64,000 nucleotides of DNA. It comes from VRUE01 sp963780815 (GTDB taxonomy: Bacteria; Actinomycetota; Thermoleophilia; Solirubrobacterales; 70-9). The position numbers were made by a program, and so were the translations under genes. The stretch spans positions 310,001 through 374,000 of the forward strand of contig CAWADG010000005.1 of the NCBI GenBank assembly GCA_963780815.1. Reading direction: 5' to 3'. Below the pieces are notes generated by a model, which had not been told where the DNA came from, ran no database searches, and saw only the letters and a program-made list of their open reading frames with translations. Positions 17,037 through 26,068 of the stretch are shown here, in pieces (position 1 is the first letter of the stretch; every line of letters begins with the position of its first letter).

Positions 17037-18679
17037 CCGACAAGGCGAGCAAGCCCTACGCGGTCACCCTCGATGTCGGCTCCAGCCTCGCCAATAAGAC
17101 CGGCAACTGGCGCACCGAGCGGGCCGAGTACGTGGATCGCCTGCCTCCCTGCAACAACGCCTGCCCGGCCGGCGAGAACATCCAGCGCTGGCTCTATGAG
17201 GCCGAGGAGGGGGAGGAGGGCTACGAGCGGGCCTGGCGCAAGCTGGTGGAGGACAACCCGTTCCCGGCGATCATGGGCAGGGTCTGCTACCACCCGTGCG
17301 AGACCGCCTGCAACCGTGCGCAGCTCGATGAGGCGGTCGGGATCCACTCGGTCGAGCGCTTCCTCGGCGACGAGGGGATCAAACGGGGCTGGAGCCTTGC
17401 TGTCGACGCCGAGCCGTCAGGCAAGCGGGTCCTGATCGTCGGCGCGGGCCCCTCCGGGCTCTCTGCCGCCTACCACCTGAAGCGCCTCGGACACGAGGTC
17501 ACCATCCACGAGGCGGGCCCGATGGTCGGGGGCATGATGCGGTTCGGCATCCCCAAGTACCGCCTACCGCGGGAGATCCTAGACGCCGAGGCGCAGCGCA
17601 TCCTCGACCTCGGCATCGGGCTGGAGCTGAACACCAAGGTCGCCAACATCGAGGAGAGCATGCGCGAGGGAGGCTTCGACGCCGCCTTCCTCGCCGTCGG
17701 CGCCCACATCGGCAAACGCGCCTACATCCCCGCCGGCGAGGCCGCGCGGATCCTCGACGCCGTCTCGCTGCTTGAGAGCATGGAGGGGGAGGAGCGGCCG
17801 CTGCTCGGCAGGCGGGTGGTCGTCTACGGGGGGGGTGACACCGCGATCGACGCCGCCCGGACCGCGAAGCGGCTCGGCGCGACGGACGCGATCATCGTCT
17901 ACCGGAGGACCCGCGAGCGGATGCCGGCCCACGACTTCGAGGTCGAGGAGGCCGAGGAGGAGGGCGTGATGATGAAGTGGCTCTCAACCGTCAAGCACGC
18001 CGACGAGGGAAAGCTGGTGCTCGAGCACATGGAGCTCGACGAGGGCGGCTTCCCCCAGCCCACCGGCGAGCTCGAGGAGCTGGAGGCGGACTCGCTGATA
18101 CTCGCCCTCGGCCAGGATGTCGACCTATCGCTGCTCGAGGACGTCGAGGGGATCGAGGTCGAGGACGGCGTCGTCCAGGTCGGCCCGAACATGATGACCG
18201 GCCACCGGGGCATCTTCGCCGGCGGCGACATGGTTCCCGCAGAGCGCTCGGTCACGGTCGCGATCGGCCACGGCAAGAAGGCGGCCCGCAACATCGACGG
18301 CTGGTTGCGCGAACGCGAATACGCGCCCTCGCCCAAGCACGAGATCGCCGGCTTCGAGATGCTCAACACCTGGTACTACTCGGACGCGCCGCGCACCGTC
18401 CAGCCGCAGCTCGAGGTCGAGCGCCGTCGCTCCAGCTTCGAGGAGGTTCTCGGCGGCCTCGATTCCGACAACGCTCTATACGAGGCTCGCCGCTGCCTGT
18501 CATGCGGCAACTGCTTCTCCTGCGACAACTGCTACGGCGTCTGCCCCGACAACGCCGTGATCAAGCTCGGCCAGCCCGGCGAGCTCTACGAAATCGACCT
18601 CGACTTCTGCAAGGGCTGCGGAATGTGCGTCGCCGAGTGCCCCTGCGGCGCGATCGAGATGGTGCCCGAGCAGATTTGA
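17033..18679 (+). CDS. NADPH/FAD oxidoreductase (GltB-small-subunit/NfnB type) with a C-terminal 2x[4Fe-4S] ferredoxin domain
   Basis: 548 residues. N-terminal cluster motif PCNNACPAGENIQ and CYHPCETACNR, FAD site VLIVGAGPSGLSAAYHL, NADPH site VVVYGGGDTAIDAART, second FAD motif GHRGIFAGGD, and a C-terminal ferredoxin domain with CGNCFSCDNCYGVCP and CKGCGMCVAECPCG. The last part matches the delta (PorD) subunit that is otherwise missing from the operon. It probably passes electrons between the PorGAB enzyme and NADP(H). Starts with GTG overlapping porB. Confidence 0.9.
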   Translation: MTDKASKPYAVTLDVGSSLANKTGNWRTERAEYVDRLPPCNNACPAGENIQRWLYEAEEGEEGYERAWRKLVEDNPFPAIMGRVCYHPCETACNRAQLDEAVGIHSVERFLGDEGIKRGWSLAVDAEPSGKRVLIVGAGPSGLSAAYHLKRLGHEVTIHEAGPMVGGMMRFGIPKYRLPREILDAEAQRILDLGIGLELNTKVANIEESMREGGFDAAFLAVGAHIGKRAYIPAGEAARILDAVSLLESMEGEERPLLGRRVVVYGGGDTAIDAARTAKRLGATDAIIVYRRTRERMPAHDFEVEEAEEEGVMMKWLSTVKHADEGKLVLEHMELDEGGFPQPTGELEELEADSLILALGQDVDLSLLEDVEGIEVEDGVVQVGPNMMTGHRGIFAGGDMVPAERSVTVAIGHGKKAARNIDGWLREREYAPSPKHEIAGFEMLNTWYYSDAPRTVQPQLEVERRRSSFEEVLGGLDSDNALYEARRCLSCGNCFSCDNCYGVCPDNAVIKLGQPGELYEIDLDFCKGCGMCVAECPCGAIEMVPEQI

Positions 18680-18748
18680 TCGGGTGACGTGACTGAATAG
18701 TCCGTCTCTGCGTCCCACCCGTCGGTCGCGTCCGATCAGGGTGGGCTT

Positions 18749-19545
18749 GTGGAAGATCGAGGTGATGAATCGGGCCAGGCCCTGATCCTCGCGCTCGGGG
18801 GCTCGCTCGTCCTGATCGCCGGCGCGCTGGCCCTGGTCGCGATTGCCGGCGCGGTGACCGGCAAGGGGAGGGCACAGCGCGCCGCCGACCTGGCGGCGAT
18901 ATCGGCGGCAAGGTCGATGCGCGACGAACTCCCGCGACTGCTCTCGCCGCCGACGCTCCCGAACGGGATGCCGAATCCGGCCCACATCAGCAAGCCGGTC
19001 TACCTCCTGCGGGCGCGGTCCGCGGCAGTCGCCGCCGGCGTCGCCAACGGAGTCGCCGCGACGAGGCTCGCCGTCTCGTTTCCCGACGCCCTCTCCTTCG
19101 CCCCGGTCCGGGCGAGGGCGGCGGTCCGCGGCGACCTGTCGGGAAGCGGCGGTCTGGTCGAGGCATCCGCCGAAGCGGAGGCCGCCGCCCCGGCCGGCGC
19201 GGCGCCGGCGATGCCGGCGGTCGCGAGCGGCGGCGGCTACAGCGGCCCCTTGGTCTATCGCCAGGGAGAGGGGATGCGCCCGGACGTCGCCGCGGCGTTC
19301 GACCTGATGGCCGCGGCCGCCGCGGAGGCGGGCATCGACCTCGTTGTCAACTCCGGGTTCCGCTCGGACGCCGAACAGGCGGCGCTGTTCGCCGCAAACC
19401 CCGACCCCCGCTGGGTCGCGCCCCCGGGCCACTCGCTGCACCGCTGCGCCACCGAGCTCGACCTCGGCCCGGACTCGGGCTACGGTTGGCTCGCGGCGAA
19501 CGCCGCTCGGTTCGGCTTCACCGAGCGCTACTCATGGAAGCCTGG
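18749..19545 (+). pseudogene. 5' part of a TadG-like/VanY D,D-carboxypeptidase gene, interrupted
   Basis: Residues 1-55 form a TadG-like N-terminal membrane helix (SGQALILALGGSLVLIAGAL, then QRAADLAAISAARS). Residues about 165-266 are a VanY-type Zn peptidase with SGFRSDAEQAALF and SLHRCATELD (Zn His and Asp). The domain breaks off at RYSWK: the WHxG segment with the last Zn ligand is absent here and is found 1.9 kb downstream (21411-21962). The reading frame runs on by chance, without a stop, into the propeller gene at 19610. Without its third ligand the peptidase should be inactive. Confidence 0.7.
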
Positions 19546-19596
19546 GCTCTTCGAAGGCTTCTCGGCACATCGCAGGCCGGGGCCCCGGTCCAGGCA

Positions 19597-19602
19597 TACA
19601 AT
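19597..19602 (+). promoter_or_regulatory. -10 hexamer of a leaderless transcript
   Basis: TACAAT ends 7 nt before the GTG at 19610, so transcription would begin at or next to the start codon. This gives the propeller gene its own transcript although it is in frame with the upstream broken gene. Confidence 0.55.
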
Positions 19603-19609
19603 CCCTCCC

Positions 19610-21196
19610 GTGCTCATAGCACCCCGGGGAGGGCACCATCGCCGAGACTTGCTTCTCGCTTCTGCGCTCACCGCTCTGCTCCTGGCGGCCTTCGCGCCGC
19701 CTGCCATCGCCCGAAACGCCTATGTCGCCAACAGCGGTTCGGACAACGTCTCCGTGATCGACACGGCCACCAACCAGCTGCTCGGCGGCCCGACCGCAGC
19801 CCCCGCGGCCGAGTACGGGACCATCGCGATCACTCCCGACGGCAGCCGCGCCTACGTCGCCGACGGCGAAACCGACAGCGTCTCGGTGATCGACACCGCG
19901 ACCAACCAGGTGGCCGGAGGGCCGATCACGGTCGGTGACTACCCGGTCGGGGTGGCGATCACCCCGGACGGCAAGCGTGCCTACGTCTCCAACGAAAGCT
20001 CGGACAGCGTCTCGGTGATCGACACGGCGACCAACCAGGTGGTGGGCTCGCCGATCACGGTCGGCGACGGGCCCTCCGGCGTCGCGATCACTCCCGACGG
20101 CAAGCGTGCCTATGTCGCCAACTACCGCTTCGGAGGCAGCGTCTCGGTGATCGACACCGCGACCAACCAGGTGGTCGGCGGGCCGATCACGGTCGGCGAC
20201 GGGCCCTACGCGTTCGCGATCACTCCCGACGGCACGCGTGCCTACGTGATCAACCTCGACTCAAGCGACGTCTCGGTGATCGACACCGCGACCAACGCTG
20301 TGGTCGGCTCACCGATCCCCGTAGGCACCACCCCCTTCGGAATTGCGATCACGCCCGACGGCAGCCGCGCCTACGTCGCGAACAGCGTCGATAAGAGCGT
20401 CTCGGTGATCGACACCGCGACCAACCAAGTGGTCGGCGGGCCGATCACGGTCGGCATCGGGCCGTGGGGCATCGCGATCACCCCGAACGGCAAGCGTGCC
20501 TACGTCGCCAACTACAACGAGGGCGATGTTTCGGTGATCGACACCGCGACCAACCAGTCAACGGGCACGACTATCACTGTCGGCAACTCTCCGGACGCCG
20601 TGGCGATCGTCCCTGATCAGCCACCTGTCGCCTCCTTCTCCGACCCTTTTTCCCGCCCGGGGGTTCCAGTCGCATTCAACGCCTTCGGGTCCAGCGACCC
20701 CGACGGCTCAATCGCCAGTTATGACTGGGCATTCGGCGATGGAGCGCAGGCACCCAACGGCGGCCCGAAGCCGAGCCACGCCTATGGCAAGCCCGGCACC
20801 TACAGGGCGACCCTGACCCTGACCGACAACGAGGGCTGCTCGACCTCGCTGATCTTCACCGGCCAGACCGCCTACTGCAACGGATCGGCGCTGGCAAGCC
20901 AGACCCAGACGGTGAAGGTCGCCTACCCCGGGGTCCGCCTCAAGTGCCCGAAGAGCGCCAAGCCCAAGGGCTGCAAGTTCAAGCTCAAGGCCGTTACCAA
21001 GAAGAAGAAGGGCAAGGTTGAGAGCGCCATAGCCAAGGCCAAGGCCAAGGCCGGAAGGTCAGCGATCGTGTCGCTGAAGCCAAAGAAGAAGTTCAGGTCA
21101 AAGCTGGCCGCCGCCAAGAAGATCTTGGTCAAGGAGACGGTGACGATCGCTGGCTCCGAGCGGACGCGCTTTCGCAAGCTGAAGGTCGTTCAGTAG
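19610..21196 (+). CDS. Secreted seven-bladed YVTN beta-propeller protein with PKD domain
   Basis: 528 residues. Signal peptide: basic HHRRD then a hydrophobic stretch ending AIA-R (about residue 34). Residues 37-337 hold seven YVTN repeats of about 43 residues (AYVANxxxxxVSVIDTATNQVVGGPITVG), closing a seven-bladed propeller. A PKD-like Ig domain follows (about 340-410, DYDWAFGDG-type loop), then a Lys-rich tail starting LKCPKSAKPKGCKFKLKAV. Likely exported or wall-bound with a binding role. It lies inside the interrupted TadG-VanY-SLT gene. Confidence 0.85.
   Translation: MLIAPRGGHHRRDLLLASALTALLLAAFAPPAIARNAYVANSGSDNVSVIDTATNQLLGGPTAAPAAEYGTIAITPDGSRAYVADGETDSVSVIDTATNQVAGGPITVGDYPVGVAITPDGKRAYVSNESSDSVSVIDTATNQVVGSPITVGDGPSGVAITPDGKRAYVANYRFGGSVSVIDTATNQVVGGPITVGDGPYAFAITPDGTRAYVINLDSSDVSVIDTATNAVVGSPIPVGTTPFGIAITPDGSRAYVANSVDKSVSVIDTATNQVVGGPITVGIGPWGIAITPNGKRAYVANYNEGDVSVIDTATNQSTGTTITVGNSPDAVAIVPDQPPVASFSDPFSRPGVPVAFNAFGSSDPDGSIASYDWAFGDGAQAPNGGPKPSHAYGKPGTYRATLTLTDNEGCSTSLIFTGQTAYCNGSALASQTQTVKVAYPGVRLKCPKSAKPKGCKFKLKAVTKKKKGKVESAIAKAKAKAGRSAIVSLKPKKKFRSKLAAAKKILVKETVTIAGSERTRFRKLKVVQ
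19718..20619 (+). repeat. Seven tandem YVTN repeat units, about 129 bp each
   Basis: The DNA of the propeller repeats is itself highly similar between units (for example GTCTCGGTGATCGACAC recurs in nearly every unit), which suggests recent unit duplication or ongoing homogenisation. It is protein-coding tandem repeat, not a CRISPR: there are no unique spacers. Confidence 0.85.
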
Positions 21197-21301
21197 CAGA
21201 GGTCTGGAATCAGCCTGGGTCGCGGTCGCCAACCTAAGCGGCGTCGGAGCCGACCGGATCGCGCAGGGCGAAGCCGGGGGTAGGCAAGCACAAACCTCTT
21301 G

Positions 21302-21433
21302 TTACGGGGCCACCTCGCTCGGCGGCTCGCCGTCAGCCCAGGCGGCATAGATCGGGTGCGCCTCCCCCTCGGGGGCGATCCGCAGGGCGGGAAGCTGACC
21401 CTGAGCGAAAGTGCGGAACTCCTGGGAGGCCTG
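21302..21433 (-). other. Possible truncated 3' end of a minus-strand gene
   Basis: A 43-codon open stretch on the minus strand ends in TAA (21304-21302) and has a natural, low-bias composition (EFRTFAQGQLPALRIAPEGE). It has no start and is cut at the right junction of the proposed insertion, where a stop follows after one more codon. It may be a gene remnant brought in with the propeller segment. I do not recognise the family. Confidence 0.3.
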
Positions 21434-21962
21434 GCACTACGGCTATGTGCGGCCCCCGGCACCGTGCTCGCGGGAGGGGAACTCGGTAACGCCCGGTGGA
21501 GACGGCGTCGTCGCCGGGGGCGGCGGACTGCCGAGCTTCGTCCCCGCCCGCTTCCGGGCGCCGCTGATGCGGGCCGCCGCCCGCTGGGACGTCTCCGCCG
21601 CCCTTCTCGCCGCGCAGTTGATGGCCGAGTCGAACTTCAACCCGTATGCCTCCTCGCCCGCCGGTGCCCAGGGAATCGCCCAGTTCATCCCCTCGACAGC
21701 GGCCGCCTACGGCCTCGAGGACCCGTTCGACCCGGTTGCGGCGATCGAGGCCCAGGCCCACCTGATGTCGGACCTCATGCGGCGTTTCGGCTCGCCGCAG
21801 CTCGCCCTCGCCGCCTACAACGCCGGTCCCGGCTCTGTCGAGGACTGCGGCTGCGTTCCGGCGATCCCCGAAACCCAGGCCTACGTCAGTCGTATCCTCG
21901 GGCTCCTCGGCGGGTCCGGCGCCCTCCTGATGCCGGCGTTCGAAGTGAGGCTAGTTGCCTGA
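21411..21962 (+). pseudogene. 3' part of the interrupted gene: VanY tail plus SLT lytic transglycosylase domain
   Basis: 183 codons. The first residues NSWEAWHYGYV are the end of a VanY peptidase (the WHxG Zn ligand), continuing the domain broken at 19545. Residues about 40-165 form a lytic transglycosylase domain with the catalytic Glu in AESNFNPYASSPAGAQGIAQF and LALAAYNAGPGSV. A stop lies in frame 9 nt upstream of the GTG and there is no SD, so it reads as a displaced fragment. The SLT domain itself is intact and could still be made. Confidence 0.65.
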
Positions 21963-22007
21963 CCCGGGACTGGACAGGCGGGCCGGGGGCGGGCTAAGGT
22001 CCGATTG

Positions 22008-23576
22008 GTGGAACTTCGAGAACCAAAAGTGTGGTTCTTGGCCACGGTGTCTCTCCTCTGTGTGCTGGCGACATTGCTCCCGTCGCGGGCCGCGGGCGCC
22101 AACCGGGTCTACTGGGGCAATGACAATGGATCGGCGATCTCGTTCGCGAACCTCGACGGAAGTGGCGGCGGGAACTTTTTCAACGGCGCGACCAACCCGG
22201 CGGGATTGGCGGTCGACTCCATCACGGGCCAGATCTACTACACCAACGAGGGCGCAAACACGATCGGCTTCCTCAACCCGGACGGGAGCCCTGGGGGCAA
22301 CCTCAACACCGGCACGGCGACAGTGCAGGCGCCTGACGGCCTGGCGATCGACCCGGCCTCGAGGAAGATCTTCTGGGCCAATGACGCGGTTCCCGGTGCG
22401 ATCTCCTTCGCAAGCCTCGACGGCAGCGGCGGAGGCGACCTGAACACCGCCGGAGCGACGCTCGAAGGCCCCTCGGGGGTCGCCGTCGATACCGCGAACG
22501 GCCGCGTCTACTGGGCGAACTACAACGGCGGGACGATCTCCTTCGCGAACCTTGACAACAGCGGCGGCGGCGATCTCGCGACGGGGGCTGCGACCCTCAC
22601 CATTCCCGGCGGCGTTGCGATCGATCCGGCCTCGGGGCGAATCTTCTGGTCCGACCTGACTGGCGCGATCGCCTTCGCCAAGCTCGACGGAAGCGGTGGG
22701 GGGGATCTCCCGACCGGAAGCGCCCCGGTGAACGTGCCATGGGGCGTCGCAATCGACACCGAAGCGGGCATCGTCTACTGGGCCAACAACGGCGGCACGA
22801 AATCCGACGACGCGATCGGCTCCGCGAGGCTGGACGGTAGCGGAGGCGCCGCCGTCTCGGCGGCGGGTGCGAGCACAGAAGGGCCCGCGTTCCCGATCGT
22901 CCAGAAGGCCCCAGCCGGCACCGGACCGCCGACGATCAGCGGTGGCTCCGATGTCGGCACGACCCTCTCCTGCTCGCAGGGGAGCTGGGCGGCGGATGTT
23001 TTCGAGGCGCTCTTCTACCGAGCCCCCAGTGCCTTCGCCTACAGGTGGACCCGCGAAGACAATGAAATCGCCGGCGCGAGCACGGCGTCGATCAAAGCGA
23101 CGAAAGACGGCAAGTACAAGTGCAGCGTGACCGGCTCGAACCAAGCCGGCGCCGCAACACAGACGAGCGCCCCCCACCGGGTGGGCGCTCCGGTGCCCCC
23201 CGACTTCGACACGGCGATCCTCGAAGGCAAGTTCCTCTACCTACGTCTCAAATGCGCACCCCGCTTCAAGCCGGAATGCATCGGCAGCGCCGCGGCGGTC
23301 ACGGAAAAGGACCGCTGCACGACGAACAAGGGCCACCGTCACTGCAAGCACGGAAAGCAGATGACGGCCTCAGTCTCCGCGAAGCAGAAGCCGAACAAGT
23401 GGAAGGTCGCGAAGCTCAAGATCAAGCCCAAGTTCACCTCGACCGTGGCCAGGATGGCGAAGAAGCCGAGCAAGAAGCTGCTGACGGTCCGTCAGTCGGT
23501 CCACGCGAAGAAGTTCAAGAACGGCAAGACACAGTCGGTGTTCCACATCTATCGGGTGAGAACCGAAACGGAATGA
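22008..23576 (+). CDS. Secreted YWTD/NHL-like beta-propeller protein with Ig-like domain and Lys-rich tail
   Basis: 522 residues. GTG 22008 is chosen because TAAGGT (21995-22000) ends 7 nt upstream; TTG 22005 is in frame just before it. A signal peptide (about residues 8-31) is followed by six propeller repeats with YWANxxxxTISFANLDGSGGGDL. An Ig-like domain (about 310-395) and a Cys/Lys-rich tail (LRLKCAPRFKPEC, then many Lys) end the protein. Likely cell-surface; ligand unknown. The tail resembles that of the YVTN protein upstream. Confidence 0.8.
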   Translation: MELREPKVWFLATVSLLCVLATLLPSRAAGANRVYWGNDNGSAISFANLDGSGGGNFFNGATNPAGLAVDSITGQIYYTNEGANTIGFLNPDGSPGGNLNTGTATVQAPDGLAIDPASRKIFWANDAVPGAISFASLDGSGGGDLNTAGATLEGPSGVAVDTANGRVYWANYNGGTISFANLDNSGGGDLATGAATLTIPGGVAIDPASGRIFWSDLTGAIAFAKLDGSGGGDLPTGSAPVNVPWGVAIDTEAGIVYWANNGGTKSDDAIGSARLDGSGGAAVSAAGASTEGPAFPIVQKAPAGTGPPTISGGSDVGTTLSCSQGSWAADVFEALFYRAPSAFAYRWTREDNEIAGASTASIKATKDGKYKCSVTGSNQAGAATQTSAPHRVGAPVPPDFDTAILEGKFLYLRLKCAPRFKPECIGSAAAVTEKDRCTTNKGHRHCKHGKQMTASVSAKQKPNKWKVAKLKIKPKFTSTVARMAKKPSKKLLTVRQSVHAKKFKNGKTQSVFHIYRVRTETE

Positions 23577-23619
23577 AATACGCCCGCCGGCGGACTCCCG
23601 TGGCGTAAACTGCCGCCCG

Positions 23620-24093
23620 ATGGCGACGGTCGAGGTAGAGGGTGTCGAGGGAATGCAGTCGATGCTGGGGCAGGAGATAGGCCCCAGCGAGTGGCGCACC
23701 GTCACCCAGGAGGACATCGACACGTTCGCCGGCCTCTCGGGCGACGACCAGTGGATCCACGTCGACGTCGAGCGGGCGAAGAAGGAGAGCCCGTTCGGGA
23801 CGACGATCGCCCACGGCAACCTCACCCTCTCGCTCGTCGACGGGTTCCGCAAGGAGATGATCTCCTCGACCGGCTTCGCGTTCGGGGTCAACTACGGCTG
23901 GAACAAGATCCGCTTCCCCGCACCCGTCCCGGCCGGCGGCCGGGTCCGCGGCCGGGCCGAGGTCGTCTCGGTCGACGAGATCGGCGGCGGCTGGTGGCAG
24001 GTGGTGACCCGCTTCACGCTCGAGGTCGAGGGCAACGAGAAGCCCTGTTTCGTCGGCGACAGCGTCACCAGGGTGATGGCCCCCGAGGGTTGA
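23620..24093 (+). CDS. MaoC-family (R)-specific enoyl-CoA hydratase
   Basis: 157-residue hot-dog fold protein. The hydratase 2 motif is seen as FAGLSGDDQWIHVD, with the Asp and His of the active site, then TIAHGNLTLSLV. TAAACT (23606-23611) ends 8 nt before the ATG. It would hydrate trans-2-enoyl-CoA to (R)-3-hydroxyacyl-CoA; a crotonase-type hydratase is nearby on the other strand. Length is typical. Confidence 0.9.
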   Translation: MATVEVEGVEGMQSMLGQEIGPSEWRTVTQEDIDTFAGLSGDDQWIHVDVERAKKESPFGTTIAHGNLTLSLVDGFRKEMISSTGFAFGVNYGWNKIRFPAPVPAGGRVRGRAEVVSVDEIGGGWWQVVTRFTLEVEGNEKPCFVGDSVTRVMAPEG

Positions 24094-24644
24094 GGAAGCG
24101 ATCGGCGGCGACAACCCGGTCCTGATCCTCACCGGCCCGCCAGGGGTCGGCAAGACGACGGTCGCCGCGATCCTCGCCGAGCGCGCGCCCCGCGCGGTCC
24201 ATCTCGAGGCCGACCATTTCTTCCGCTTCATCCGCTCCGGGTACGTCGAGCCCTGGAAGCCCGAGTCACAGGAGCAGAACGAGGCGGTGATGCGGGTGGT
24301 CGCCGCGGCCGCCGCAGGCTACGCGGACGCCGGCTACTTCACGATCGTCGACGGCATCGTGATCCCGGCCTGGTTCCTCGAGCCCCTCCGCCAGGCGCTG
24401 GCGGGCGCCGGACACCCGGTTGCCTACGCGGTGCTGCGAGCCCCACTGGAGGCCTGCACCGAGCGGGCCGAACTGCGGGAAGGTCCGTTCCTCGCCGACC
24501 CCGACGTGATCAGGCAGTCTGTGGGAGAGCTTCGCCGACCTCGGCGAGCTCGAGCCGAACGCCGTCGAGCTCGGTGAGGAGGGTCCCGAGGCGGCGGCGG
24601 AGATCATCGCCGCCCGCCTCGAGGCCGGTCAGCTCAGCCTCTGA
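24077..24644 (+). pseudogene. P-loop kinase/phosphotransferase, frameshifted and without a start codon
   Basis: Frame 2 encodes ILTGPPGVGKTTVAAILAE (Walker A) and a DHFFRFI segment, similar to small ATP-binding kinases. After CAG at 24515-24517 one extra T (24518) shifts the frame; without it the sequence reads LWESFADLGELEPN and ends naturally at TGA 24642-24644. There is also no ATG, GTG or TTG between the frame-2 TGA at 24074 and the Walker motif. Either a decayed gene or two sequence errors. Confidence 0.6.
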
Positions 24645-24651
24645 GCCCGCC

Positions 24652-25110
24652 CTATTCGACCGTGAGCGTGCCTTCCATCCCCGCTTCGCGGTGGCCCGGG
24701 ACCGAGCAGTAGAAGGTGTACTTGCCCGGTTTCAGGCCTTCCAGCGTCGCGCTCGAGGAGCCTTCCGTGATGATTTCGGTTTTGCCCTCTTCTTCGCCGC
24801 CCGAGCTTTCGACAGAGACGTCATGGCCCAGCGCCTGCGGGTTGTTGAAATCGATCGTCACGTCGCCGGCCTTGGCCGTCACTTCCTTCTGGGTGAAGGC
24901 GAGCCCGCCGCCCGGGTCGGCTTCGATTTCGACCGTCGAGCCGCCGCCGGCTTCGGCGCCGCCCCCTTCGCCGCCCGCTTCAGATTCCCCGGCGGCCGCC
25001 CCACTCGAAGCTTCGGTTTCGGTTTCGGTCGTAGTGCCGTTGTCGCTGCCGCAGGCGACGAGCGCGACCGCGGCAAGCGCGAGGACGAGCAGGGGCAGGG
25101 CCTTCTTCAT
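24652..25110 (-). CDS. Cupredoxin (plastocyanin/azurin-like) lipoprotein
   Basis: 152 residues. Lipoprotein signal peptide with lipobox LVAC (Cys at about residue 20), then a 45-residue Ser/Gly/Glu linker, then a blue-copper domain. Type 1 copper ligands are visible: His in LGHDV, Cys and His in YCSVPGH, Met in AGMEG. It is an exported electron carrier or copper protein, tethered outside the membrane. ATG start with an upstream purine-rich SD (AGGAAAGG). Confidence 0.9.
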   Translation of the reverse strand: MKKALPLLVLALAAVALVACGSDNGTTTETETEASSGAAAGESEAGGEGGGAEAGGGSTVEIEADPGGGLAFTQKEVTAKAGDVTIDFNNPQALGHDVSVESSGGEEEGKTEIITEGSSSATLEGLKPGKYTFYCSVPGHREAGMEGTLTVE

Positions 25111-25183
25111 CGACGGGGTCCTTTCCTAGGGGACTGGGCTGACCTGACTCTAAACCCGCATACGCGCGGCGGCAAACCCCGGT

Positions 25184-26008
25184 TCACCTGCCCTCGAATT
25201 CGGGGGCCCCGCCCCCGAAGAAGGCTGTCACGCCCGCCCTCAGGTCCTCGGTCGCCATGCTGTCGGCGATCCCGTGGCGCTCGATCTGGAGGTGCTCGGT
25301 GAGGCTGTTCTCGATGCTCTGACCGCACAGCACTTTTACCATCCGCACGTAGTGGGGGGCCTTGGCCGCGAGCTTCTCGGCCTTCGCCCGGGCCCGATCC
25401 ATCAACTCCTCGGGCGCGACGACCTCGGCGACGATTCGCTCGGCGAGGGCGTCGTCGGCTCCCATGTTGGGGTCGTTGAGCAGGATCTCCATCGCCCTGC
25501 TGGGGCCGACCACGCGCGGCAGGAAGTAGGTCATCCCGCCGTCAGGCGAGGCGCCGATCCGACCATAGGCGCAGGCGAAGAACGCGTCCTTCGAGGCGAT
25601 CCGGGTGTCGCAGGAGAGGGCCAGCGAGAAGCCGGCGCCGGCGGCGGGGCCGTTGATGGCCGCGATCACCGGATACGGGATCCGGCGCAGGTCGATGATC
25701 GCAGTGTGGAGGGCCTCGGCGCCGCGGCGAACCTGTGCCGGGAGGTCGACCGAGTCGTCTTCGACCCCGTCCCTGAACGTGTTGACGTCGCCGCCGGCGC
25801 AGAACGCCTTGCCGGAGCCGGTGACGATCAGCGCCCGTAGGGGGGCCTCGTCGGCAAGCCAGGCGAAGACGGTCATCATCTCGGCGATCATCTCGGGGCT
25901 CATCGCGTTGAACGCGTCGGGGCGCTCGAGGGTCAGGGTCCCGATCTCGCCGTCGATCTCGAGTCGGAGCGTGTTCAGCTCGGGTGGGCTCAGTGTCTCG
26001 GTCGTCAT
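25184..26008 (-). CDS. Enoyl-CoA hydratase/isomerase (crotonase family)
   Basis: 274 residues. Crotonase motifs: the oxyanion-hole segments GSGKAFCAGGDV and INGPAAGAGFSLALSCD, then AFFACAYGRIGASPDGGMTY with the position normally holding the catalytic acid. ATG 26008 is used: an SD (GGAG) is upstream and the frame beyond it is antisense to uvrC. Probably beta-oxidation or a related CoA pathway; it points away from uvrC, giving a divergent promoter region. Confidence 0.9.
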   Translation of the reverse strand: MTTETLSPPELNTLRLEIDGEIGTLTLERPDAFNAMSPEMIAEMMTVFAWLADEAPLRALIVTGSGKAFCAGGDVNTFRDGVEDDSVDLPAQVRRGAEALHTAIIDLRRIPYPVIAAINGPAAGAGFSLALSCDTRIASKDAFFACAYGRIGASPDGGMTYFLPRVVGPSRAMEILLNDPNMGADDALAERIVAEVVAPEELMDRARAKAEKLAAKAPHYVRMVKVLCGQSIENSLTEHLQIERHGIADSMATEDLRAGVTAFFGGGAPEFEGR

Positions 26009-26068
26009 CTGGGTCTCCGTGTCGGGGCGTTGTCTTGGCCGGCTGGCCAGGAGCCTACTCTTTGGTCG

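Noticed and set aside
19718..20619. Regular repeats that might be a CRISPR array
   Set aside because: Units of about 129 bp are continuous protein-coding YVTN repeats with no spacers.
23120..23608. Open frame overlapping the 3' end of the YWTD propeller gene
   Set aside because: Out-of-frame reading of the Lys-rich tail; no start context and biased composition.
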